The notes beneath the pieces are model-generated. The model did not search any database. It was not told the DNA's origin and saw only the letters and a list, made by a program, of their open reading frames with translations. Of a stretch of DNA of 12,949 nt, positions 7,428-12,949 are shown piece by piece. Every line of letters begins with the position of its first letter. The stretch's first letter is position 1. This DNA is from Oscillospiraceae bacterium (GTDB lineage: Bacteria > Bacillota > Clostridia > Oscillospirales > Ruminococcaceae): positions 1 to 12,949 of the forward strand of contig CAAEOA010000253.1 of NCBI GenBank assembly GCA_900757485.1. Direction: 5' to 3'. The position numbers and the translations under genes were made by a program.

Positions 7428-8333
7428 TTATGCCATTAATTTTACCATAACCGCTTTTTGTGCATGAAGCCGATTCTCTGCTTCATCAAAGATTTCTTCA
7501 GCGTGTGCCTCAAAAACTTCAGCGGTAATTTCTTCACCGCGATGCGCCGGCAAGCAGTGCTGTATCATGACATCCGGTTTTGCAACACGCAACAGGTCAT
7601 CATTAATCTGATATACCCCTTCAAAAGCCTGACGGCGCTTTTCAGCCTCGCCTTCTTGACCCATAGATGCCCATACATCGGTAAAAATAACATCGGCATC
7701 TTTTGCTGCCTCTTTCACATCATTGGTAAAGGTGAATTTGCCTGTTTGATTTGCAAATTCCAATATTGCGGCATCCGGTTCATAGCCTGCCGGACAAGCA
7801 ACCGCAACTTCCATTCCAACCTTTAATCCGCCGACAATCAGGGAATTTGCCATATTATTTCCGTCACCTATGTAGCACATTTTCAAGCCTTCAAAGCGTC
7901 CCTTATGCTCTCTAATCGTCATCAAATCAGCCAAAACCTGACAAGGATGGCAAAAATCAGTCAATCCGTTAATGATCGGAATAGAACCGTATTCCGCCAA
8001 ATCCTCTACCTCTTTTTGCTCAAAGGTACGAATCATAATACCATCTAAATAACGGGATAAAACGCGCGCCGTATCCTGAACCGGTTCTCCCCTGCCGATC
8101 TGCAAATCCCGTGAACTCAAGAACAAAGCCTGACCGCCCAATTGAAACATTCCGGTTTCAAAGGACACACGGGTTCTGGTTGAGGATTTTTGGAAGATCA
8201 TACCGAGCGTTTTTCCCTGCAAATGACGATGTGCAATATTATGTTTTAGTTCATATTTCAGCTGATCAGCCAAATTTAAAATGTCAATAATTTCCTCTTT
8301 GCTCAAATCGAGCATTTTCAGTAAGTGTTTCAC
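7428..8333 (-). CDS. argF: Ornithine carbamoyltransferase, anabolic
   Basis: ArgF joins ornithine and carbamoyl phosphate to give citrulline, in the cytoplasm and usually as a trimer. From a GTG start at 8333 the protein has 301 residues. The carbamoyl phosphate loop is KSSTRTRVSF (49-58), with STRTR at 51-55. HPCQ is at 129-132. The ornithine-side SMG loop is DVWASMGQ (219-226), and HCLPAHRG (259-266) gives the ornithine-specific Cys. These separate it from aspartate carbamoyltransferase. The frame stays open upstream to 8453, but that stretch is not family-like. The GTG has a near-perfect AGGAGG seven bases upstream, and its protein start (KHLLKMLDLSKEEI) fits the family. Its place after the other arg genes argues for synthesis rather than arginine breakdown; no arcA or arcC is present. 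Confidence 0.96.
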   Translation of the reverse strand: MKHLLKMLDLSKEEIIDILNLADQLKYELKHNIAHRHLQGKTLGMIFQKSSTRTRVSFETGMFQLGGQALFLSSRDLQIGRGEPVQDTARVLSRYLDGIMIRTFEQKEVEDLAEYGSIPIINGLTDFCHPCQVLADLMTIREHKGRFEGLKMCYIGDGNNMANSLIVGGLKVGMEVAVACPAGYEPDAAILEFANQTGKFTFTNDVKEAAKDADVIFTDVWASMGQEGEAEKRRQAFEGVYQINDDLLRVAKPDVMIQHCLPAHRGEEITAEVFEAHAEEIFDEAENRLHAQKAVMVKLMA

Positions 8334-8439
8334 GTATTTTCCTCCTAATATTTCATGATTTTTCAAAATTAACAATGCGACATTCTCTGAAATGCTCAAA
8401 ATCTTTGATTTTGTCAGTATTTCATGCGGCTCGCAGAAC
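8334..8439 (-). other. 106-base gap between the HD-domain gene and argF
   Basis: This is the longest gap inside the minus-strand operon. It holds the argF ribosome site, a 7-bp AT-rich inverted repeat (8397-8403 with 8407-8413, loop TTT, no T tract after it) and a 9-base direct repeat TATTTCATG at 8349-8357 and 8418-8426. Read on the minus strand that repeat is CATGAAATA, which shares CATGAA with arginine-repressor half sites, but no full operator can be made. I see no convincing promoter. Confidence 0.4.
8341..8346 (-). promoter_or_regulatory. Ribosome binding site that fixes the GTG start of argF
   Basis: AGGAGG on the minus strand lies seven bases before GTG at 8333. It is one of the strongest ribosome sites in the window and selects the rare start codon over any upstream ATG in the same open frame. 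Confidence 0.9.
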
Positions 8440-8955
8440 TTATACTTCCGCATCGTTTTTCATTATACCATAAATCATCCTGCAAAGCAATTTTCCGCTG
8501 TCTGTTCGAAATATATTTTGATAGGCAGATTTTATTCCCGCCTGGCTGCATTGATCCTCATAAAGATTCACCAAGTAGTCTGCCTCCACCAAAACCTGAT
8601 AATCAATTCCGTCAATATCGGTATATGTATGATGATGCCCCACCAAAAAACAGATTCGATCAATGCATTTTTTCGGAAATGTCAACGAAAAAAGCATTTC
8701 TTTTGCTGCGGAAGGTCCCTCCTGCTCCTGAAGTTTTCCGTTACAGCTGCCATACTTCATTTCCGAAGGTTTTATGCCGATATCATGCACCAATGCTGCC
8801 GCTTCCAAAACAAACATGGCGTCACTGTCAAGCCGTTCCGAATGTCCGATCTGCTTTGCAAAGCTATGCACTTTTACAAAGTGCTGTATCCGTTTGGGAT
8901 CTCCGGAATAATATTCCACCATTTTTTGATAAAGCATATCTATTTTTTGATTCAT
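8440..8955 (-). CDS. HD-domain metal-dependent phosphohydrolase of unknown substrate
   Basis: HD-superfamily proteins use a His/Asp metal centre to hydrolyse phosphate esters of nucleotides or other metabolites. The protein has 171 residues, with no signal peptide or membrane segment. Visible metal-site candidates are H25 in RIQHFVKVH (23-30), the HD pair H57-D58 in AALVHDIGIKPSE, the histidine run GHHHTY (107-111) and D126 in VEADYLVNLYED. This H-HD-H-D pattern suggests an active enzyme. Its ATG overlaps the argD stop as ATGA (8952-8955), so it is probably translated by ribosomes finishing argD; only a weak AGGGA precedes it. It lies between argD and argF, which suggests a link with ornithine, citrulline or carbamoyl phosphate metabolism, or simple hitch-hiking. 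Single-domain HD proteins of this type are common in Firmicutes and mostly uncharacterised, so the substrate cannot be named. Confidence 0.85.
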   Translation of the reverse strand: MNQKIDMLYQKMVEYYSGDPKRIQHFVKVHSFAKQIGHSERLDSDAMFVLEAAALVHDIGIKPSEMKYGSCNGKLQEQEGPSAAKEMLFSLTFPKKCIDRICFLVGHHHTYTDIDGIDYQVLVEADYLVNLYEDQCSQAGIKSAYQNIFRTDSGKLLCRMIYGIMKNDAEV

Positions 8956-10136
8956 AGCGTTTCCCTGCTCAAAATATCGGTTAATATCCGAAGACCTGTA
9001 TCCATCTCTTGCCGGGTGATGGTCAGCGGAGGCAGCATCCGGAGCTTTTCCTTTGCAGTCAAAATCAACAGTCCGTTTGCCACACACGCTTTTGCAACGT
9101 CAGCGGCTTTTTTGGACTTCAGACGGATTCCCAGCATCAGACCGATTCCGTCAACTCCTGCAACTTCACTTACTTCAGATAATTTCTGACGGATATATTT
9201 TCCTTTTTGCGTTACTTCATCCAGAAAATGTTTATCAGCAACTCGGTTGAGCACCTCAATACCGCCGGCACAAACAACCGGATTTCCTCCGAAGGTAGTG
9301 CCGTGCATTCCCGCGCCTAATACAGACGCATACTCTTCTGTCATCAATACCGCACCGATCGGCAGTCCTCCGCCAAGGCCTTTCGCCAGCGTCACCAAAT
9401 CCGGTTTTAAGCCATAGTGCTCACAGGCAAGAAGATGTCCTGTTCTTCCGATACCGGTCTGTACCTCGTCCACAATCAAGGTAATATCCCTTTGCTCACA
9501 CAAAAGCTTTACTACATCCACAAAATCCTGTTCCAACGGCATGACGCCGCCTTCACCCTGAATGAGCTCCATCATAATTGCGCAAACTGTATCGTCCGCT
9601 TTACTTTGCAAGTCGGAAAAATCGTTAGCCGCCGCATAATCAAATCCTTCGGTAAACGGATAAAAATACTGATGAAAAACATCCTGTCCGGTTGCAGACA
9701 AGGTGGTTATCGTTCGTCCGTGAAAAGAATTTACCAGCGAAATAATCTTATGACGGCCTGCTCCGTATTTATCAAAACTGCGCTTTCTTGCCGTTTTGAT
9801 CGCACACTCGTTTGCCTCCGCGCCCGAATTGCCGAAAAATACTTGATGATATCCGGTCAAGATACACAATTTTTCGGCTAACCGCACATCCGGCTCGGAA
9901 TAATATAGATTGGAGCAATGTTGTAATTGCTTCAGCTGATCCGTTACAGCAGCCACCCAGCCCTTGTCGCAATAGCCCAGCGAATTTACGCCGATGCCGC
10001 TTCCGAAATCGACATAGCTCTTGCCGGCGGCATCAATACAGGTTGCGCCGCTCCCTTTTTGCAGACCAACATCAAATCGCGCATATGTATTTACAATATA
10101 AGACCGGTCTTTTGCTTTTAAAGTATCGAAATCCAT
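8952..10136 (-). CDS. argD: Acetylornithine aminotransferase (PLP-dependent, class III)
   Basis: ArgD converts N-acetylglutamate semialdehyde and glutamate to N2-acetylornithine and 2-oxoglutarate. The 394 residues match the family. Class III aminotransferase motifs appear in order: GNSGAEANECAIKTARK (102-118), which binds the cofactor phosphate; NSFHGRT (136-142); IVDEVQTGIGRTG (221-233), with D223 contacting the pyridine nitrogen; TLAKGLGGGLPIGAV (249-263), with K252 as the Schiff-base lysine; and HGTTFGGNP (278-286). The start ATG at 10136 has AAGGAA about seven bases upstream. The gene lies between argB and the HD gene in a full arginine operon, which separates it from related ornithine, GABA or succinylornithine aminotransferases, although side activity on succinyl-diaminopimelate precursors is known in the family. 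It overlaps the HD gene by four bases. Confidence 0.95.
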   Translation of the reverse strand: MDFDTLKAKDRSYIVNTYARFDVGLQKGSGATCIDAAGKSYVDFGSGIGVNSLGYCDKGWVAAVTDQLKQLQHCSNLYYSEPDVRLAEKLCILTGYHQVFFGNSGAEANECAIKTARKRSFDKYGAGRHKIISLVNSFHGRTITTLSATGQDVFHQYFYPFTEGFDYAAANDFSDLQSKADDTVCAIMMELIQGEGGVMPLEQDFVDVVKLLCEQRDITLIVDEVQTGIGRTGHLLACEHYGLKPDLVTLAKGLGGGLPIGAVLMTEEYASVLGAGMHGTTFGGNPVVCAGGIEVLNRVADKHFLDEVTQKGKYIRQKLSEVSEVAGVDGIGLMLGIRLKSKKAADVAKACVANGLLILTAKEKLRMLPPLTITRQEMDTGLRILTDILSRETL

Positions 10137-10180
10137 GATCTTCTTCCTTTACTATCTGTAATGTCCTTTCCGTATCGATG

Positions 10181-10212
10181 CGCCAACAGCACCATAACAA
10201 AAGCTGTTGGCG
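10181..10212 (-). other. Hairpin in the argB-argD gap
   Basis: A 10-bp perfect inverted repeat, CGCCAACAGC (10181-10190) with GCTGTTGGCG (10203-10212), has a 12-base loop. It starts one base after the argB stop codon on the minus strand. No T tract follows it, and argD continues 44 bases later, so it is not a standard terminator. It may be a processing or stability element that sets the argB to argD ratio in a shared mRNA. Confidence 0.55.
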
Positions 10213-10213
10213 T

Positions 10214-11071
10214 TTATTGAAACATCGTGCCGATACCTTCGTTGGAAAACATCTCTATCAAGATAGAATGCGGTATTCTTCCGTCGATGATAAATGCTCG
10301 GTTGACGCCGCGGCGGACGCTTTCCACACAGCATTCTATTTTCGGAATCATTCCCCCCGAAATTATTCCGTCTCGAATCAGAGAAGGTACTTCACTGACT
10401 TGTACAAACGGAATTAAAGTACTTTCATCATCTTTGTTACGCAAAAGCCCTTTAATGTCAGTCATCAATATGAGATTTTCCGCATTTAACGCGGCTGCGA
10501 TCTGTGCCGCGGCAGTGTCTGCATTAATATTATAAGTTTCTCCGTCTTCCGAGCTGGCAACGGTTGCAACCACCGGTATATATCCGTCATCCAAAGCTTT
10601 GACAATCGGATTAACGTCAATTTTTTTGATTTGACCGACATATCCCAAATCCACTTCGCTCTTTATCTTTTCAGCGATCAGCATTCCACCGTCAGTGCCG
10701 CACAGTCCCAAAGCTTTTCCGTTATGCTGCTGCAACAAACTGACAAGCCCTTTATTTACCTTGCCCGCCAAAACCATCTGGACGATTTCTGCCGTTTCTT
10801 TGTCGGTATACCGAAGCCCGTTTAAAAATTTGCTTTCCTTCCCGATCTTTTTCAGCATATCGTTAATTTCGGGACCGCCGCCATGCACCAGTACCACCTT
10901 GATACCGACCAAGGACAGCAACACAATATCGCTCATAACCGCTTGCTTTAAATCGTCCCGTATCATGGCGTTTCCGCCGTATTTCACAACGACAATTTTG
11001 TTGGTATATTTTTGAATATAAGGAAGTGCGTCCGCCAATACCTGCGCTTTCACACTGTTTTGAATTTCCAT
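10214..11071 (-). CDS. argB: Acetylglutamate kinase, probably arginine-inhibited form
   Basis: ArgB phosphorylates N-acetylglutamate with ATP, the controlled step of the cyclic arginine pathway. From the ATG at 11071 the protein has 285 residues. Amino acid kinase motifs are VVKYGGNAM (28-36, catalytic K30), VHGGGPEIN (62-70), YNINADTAAAQIA (180-192), LMTDIKGLL (202-210) and SGGMIPK (238-244, K244). The first 22 residues (VKAQVLADALPYIQKY) form the N-terminal helix found in hexameric, arginine-inhibited kinases such as the Thermotoga and Pseudomonas enzymes, and absent from the E. coli type. The C-terminal EGIGTMF region that lines the arginine site is also kept. I infer feedback inhibition by arginine. 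An in-frame ATG at 11113 overlaps the argJ stop (TAATG) and would add 14 residues. I prefer 11071 because it has AAAGGA at 11083-11088 and a family-like N-terminus. Confidence 0.95.
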   Translation of the reverse strand: MEIQNSVKAQVLADALPYIQKYTNKIVVVKYGGNAMIRDDLKQAVMSDIVLLSLVGIKVVLVHGGGPEINDMLKKIGKESKFLNGLRYTDKETAEIVQMVLAGKVNKGLVSLLQQHNGKALGLCGTDGGMLIAEKIKSEVDLGYVGQIKKIDVNPIVKALDDGYIPVVATVASSEDGETYNINADTAAAQIAAALNAENLILMTDIKGLLRNKDDESTLIPFVQVSEVPSLIRDGIISGGMIPKIECCVESVRRGVNRAFIIDGRIPHSILIEMFSNEGIGTMFQ

Positions 11072-11112
11072 TGAAATGACAATCCTTTCTCGGTCAAATT
11101 TCTGATATGGCA

Positions 11113-12348
11113 TTAAGTCCGGTAATCACCGTTGATTTTTACATAATCATAGGTCAAATCACAGCCCCATGCCACCGCAGAATATTTACCTTTTCCGAGA
11201 CTGACAATAATTTTGATTTCATCCTCCAGCAAAATTTCTTTTGCGGTTTCTTCGCTAAAGTCAACCCCGGCTCCATATTCACAAACCCGAATACAGCCCT
11301 TTGCAGACGCAAGCTGAACACTGACCTCGCCAATATTGAATTCTGCATCCGCATACCCGATGGCGCATAATATTCTGCCCCAATTTGCATCTGCGCCGAA
11401 CATTGCAGACTTAAACAAGCTGGAAGTAATGACCGATTTTGCTACTTTTTTTGCGGTCTGCTCGTCATCTGCTCCCGTCACATGACATTCTAACAGTTTG
11501 GTTGCGCCCTCACCGTCAGCCGCAATTTCACGGGACAGATTCATCAAAACCACATAAAGCGCATTAATGAAAATTTCATAGTTATTATCCTGCTTATCAA
11601 TGAGTGGATTTCCCGCTTTTCCGGAAGCCAGTACGCATGCCATATCATTGGTCGAGGTGTCACCGTCAATACTTACCATATTGAACGTGTCGTCCGCCAC
11701 CTTTTTTAAAGCCGATTGCAGTAATTCCGCTTCAATTGCCACATCGGTGGTAATAAAGCAAAGCATGGTTGCCATATTCGGATGGATCATGCCGCTTCCC
11801 TTGGCAATACCGGCGATTTTACAAACGGCATCACCCATATGAAACTCTACCGCAATTTCTTTTTTTACCGTGTCGGTGGTCATAATCGCTTCAGCGGCAT
11901 TGTTGCTTCCGCCGTCGGAAAGCTCTGACACCAATTGCGGCATACCGTCTTGAATCGGTTCAATATCCAGCACCTGACCAATGACGCCGGTAGAAGCAAC
12001 AATCACATCCTGCTGATTGATGCCGAGCGCTTTTGCCGTTAAATCACACATCATCTGCGCTTTTTGCTCTCCGTCGGCATTACAGGTATTGGCATTTCCG
12101 CTGTTTACAATAATCGCTTGGGCTTTGCCGTTTTTGATATTCTTTTTTGTTACGGCAATCGGCGCCCCCTTAACCTTGTTCTGTGTATAAATGGCCGCCG
12201 CCGTACAGATATCTTCACTGTAAATCAACGCCAAATCTCGCTTGTCTTTATTTTTACGGATTCCGCAGTGTATTCCTGCCGCTTGAAATCCTGCCGGCGC
12301 GCAAATTCCGCCGTCAACAAAATCAAATCCTTTAAAATTCACTCTCAT
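11113..12348 (-). CDS. argJ: Glutamate N-acetyltransferase / ornithine acetyltransferase (ArgJ)
   Basis: ArgJ moves the acetyl group from N2-acetylornithine to glutamate, giving ornithine and N-acetylglutamate and closing the acetyl cycle. Bifunctional forms also use acetyl-CoA; sequence alone does not settle which form this is, although no argA or argE is in the window. The protein has 411 residues, the normal length. The precursor cuts itself between A193 and T194 in KGSGMIHPNMATML, and T194 becomes the nucleophile of the beta chain. STGVIG (119-124) supplies the oxyanion-hole residues. VNSGNANTCN (81-90), SIDGDTSTND (226-235) and GADANWGR (318-325) are further family signatures. The pre-cleavage loop reads MIHPNMA where MIAPNMA is more common. 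The ATG at 12348 is the first possible one in frame, since stops lie just upstream, but its ribosome site is 25 bases away across a small hairpin. argB follows directly. Confidence 0.96.
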   Translation of the reverse strand: MRVNFKGFDFVDGGICAPAGFQAAGIHCGIRKNKDKRDLALIYSEDICTAAAIYTQNKVKGAPIAVTKKNIKNGKAQAIIVNSGNANTCNADGEQKAQMMCDLTAKALGINQQDVIVASTGVIGQVLDIEPIQDGMPQLVSELSDGGSNNAAEAIMTTDTVKKEIAVEFHMGDAVCKIAGIAKGSGMIHPNMATMLCFITTDVAIEAELLQSALKKVADDTFNMVSIDGDTSTNDMACVLASGKAGNPLIDKQDNNYEIFINALYVVLMNLSREIAADGEGATKLLECHVTGADDEQTAKKVAKSVITSSLFKSAMFGADANWGRILCAIGYADAEFNIGEVSVQLASAKGCIRVCEYGAGVDFSEETAKEILLEDEIKIIVSLGKGKYSAVAWGCDLTYDYVKINGDYRT

Positions 12349-12358
12349 CTTTTATTAC

Positions 12359-12380
12359 GCTGAATGTCAGCTTCTCCTTT
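12359..12380 (-). promoter_or_regulatory. Distant ribosome binding site and hairpin before argJ
   Basis: On the minus strand AAAGGAG (12374-12380) lies 25 bases before the argJ ATG, too far for normal use. Between them is a 5-bp hairpin GCTGA-CAT-TCAGC (12371-12359). When folded it removes 13 bases and leaves an effective spacing of about 12. A GTG at 12342 is an alternative start but would be still farther away. Confidence 0.5.
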
Positions 12381-12391
12381 TCTATCTCATC

Positions 12392-12949
12392 TTAAAATGC
12401 CGGCGGTACCAAATGCAATCCCGTATTCTCCGGTAATCCGCAGATCAGATTCATGTTCTGAATTGCCTGTCCTGCTGCGCCTTTTATCATGTTATCAATG
12501 GTAGAAACAATAATCAAACGGTTTGTTCTGATATCCATATGCAACGAAATATCACACATATTGGAAAATGTCACATTCTTTAGGTTCGCAAAGCTGCCGA
12601 GCGGCATCACCCGGACAAACTGCTCCTGCCGGTAAAAAGAGCAATATTGCTGATAGATTTCTTCTGCTGCAGTTTTCTCTTTCAGTTCGGCATAAATGGT
12701 GGACACAATGCCGCGGTTGACCGGCAGCAGATGCGGTACAAAGGTAATCGTAGCCTGTTCCCCTGCAAGTCCCGAAATGGTCTGCTCAATTTCAGGCGTA
12801 TGGCGGTGCGCCGCAACTTTATAGGGAGAAAACGCCTCATTGCAGTCGGGATAGTGTGTCGTCTGGCTCAATCCCCGTCCGGCACCGGTTACTCCCGATT
12901 TGCTGTCAATAATCAGATTATCAACCCGAATAAAATCTGCTTTCACAGC
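12392..12949 (-). CDS. argC: N-acetyl-gamma-glutamyl-phosphate reductase, C-terminal part, 5' end outside window
   Basis: ArgC reduces N-acetylglutamyl phosphate to the semialdehyde with NADPH, between ArgB and ArgD in the pathway. The minus-strand frame is open from the window edge (base 12949) to TAA at 12394-12392, giving 185 residues of a family of about 345. Visible signatures are VDNLIIDSKSGVTGAGRGLS just inside the edge, AAHRHTPEIEQTI with the catalytic-site histidine, TFVPHLLPVNRG, NMCDISLHMD and the C-terminal STIDNMIKGAAGQAIQNMN. The nucleophilic Cys and the NADPH-binding N-terminus lie outside. A GTG near 12946 is internal to the gene. It is the first arg gene seen in the minus-strand operon, so the promoter and any arginine-repressor operator are expected beyond the right edge. 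argJ starts 43 bases after its stop. Confidence 0.95.
   Translation of the reverse strand, partial: AVKADFIRVDNLIIDSKSGVTGAGRGLSQTTHYPDCNEAFSPYKVAAHRHTPEIEQTISGLAGEQATITFVPHLLPVNRGIVSTIYAELKEKTAAEEIYQQYCSFYRQEQFVRVMPLGSFANLKNVTFSNMCDISLHMDIRTNRLIIVSTIDNMIKGAAGQAIQNMNLICGLPENTGLHLVPPAF

Noticed and set aside
8397..8413. Small inverted repeat CAAAATC/GATTTTG as a terminator after the HD gene
   Set aside because: The stem has seven mostly A:T pairs and no T tract on the minus strand, and is too weak to end transcription.
8347..8426. Possible arginine-repressor operator upstream of argF
   Set aside because: Only the CATGAA part of a half site is seen, in two direct copies 69 bases apart. No paired operator or promoter can be made from it.
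8392..9189. A 265-codon open frame on the plus strand opposite the HD gene and the end of argD
   Set aside because: It lies wholly antisense to two well-supported, overlapping genes. Its product has no recognisable motif and is rich in His, Phe and Ser as expected of a reverse-strand shadow.

Overview
The window looks like a chromosomal housekeeping region of a low-to-mid-GC Firmicute, most likely an anaerobic Clostridia member and perhaps near the Oscillospirales. That placement is an inference from protein style, strong AAAGGAG/AGGAGG ribosome binding sites, the coaE-transglycosylase pairing and an ArgJ-type arginine operon; no rRNA or marker gene fixes it. I see no insertion sequence, phage gene, CRISPR array, tRNA or rRNA, and nothing that looks recently transferred.

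Left half, plus strand (1-5680): the C-terminal half of release factor RF1 (prfA, cut by the window edge), a full-length Sua5-type threonylcarbamoyl-AMP synthase (tRNA t6A synthesis), dephospho-CoA kinase (coaE), a membrane-anchored lytic transglycosylase whose start lies inside coaE, and an M18 aminopeptidase followed by an 18-bp perfect hairpin. Next is a separate gene for a homocysteine S-methyltransferase with an intact zinc domain but only the first half of a degenerate folate-binding barrel. It ends at a 20-bp hairpin with A and T tracts that serves as a bidirectional terminator between the converging halves.

Right half, minus strand (12949 down to 5739): an arginine operon read right to left, argC (5' end outside the window), argJ, argB, argD, a small HD-domain phosphohydrolase gene, argF, and then ilvD. 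ArgC, J, B, D and F together carry acetylated glutamate to ornithine and citrulline. ArgJ recycles the acetyl group from acetylornithine to glutamate, so the pathway is the cyclic type. ArgB carries the N-terminal helix typical of arginine-inhibited enzymes. argG, argH and the carbamoyl phosphate synthase genes are not here. The HD gene is joined to argD by an ATGA overlap, and ilvD (branched-chain amino acid synthesis) follows argF after 30 bases, so both are probably on the same transcript.

The most interesting details are small: the half folate barrel on the homocysteine methyltransferase; a hairpin between a distant Shine-Dalgarno and the argJ start; an ATG-AGA-TAG minimal reading frame just after the argC stop; a 10-bp hairpin between argB and argD; and the HD gene inside the arginine operon. 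I do not see a clear new biological system here.
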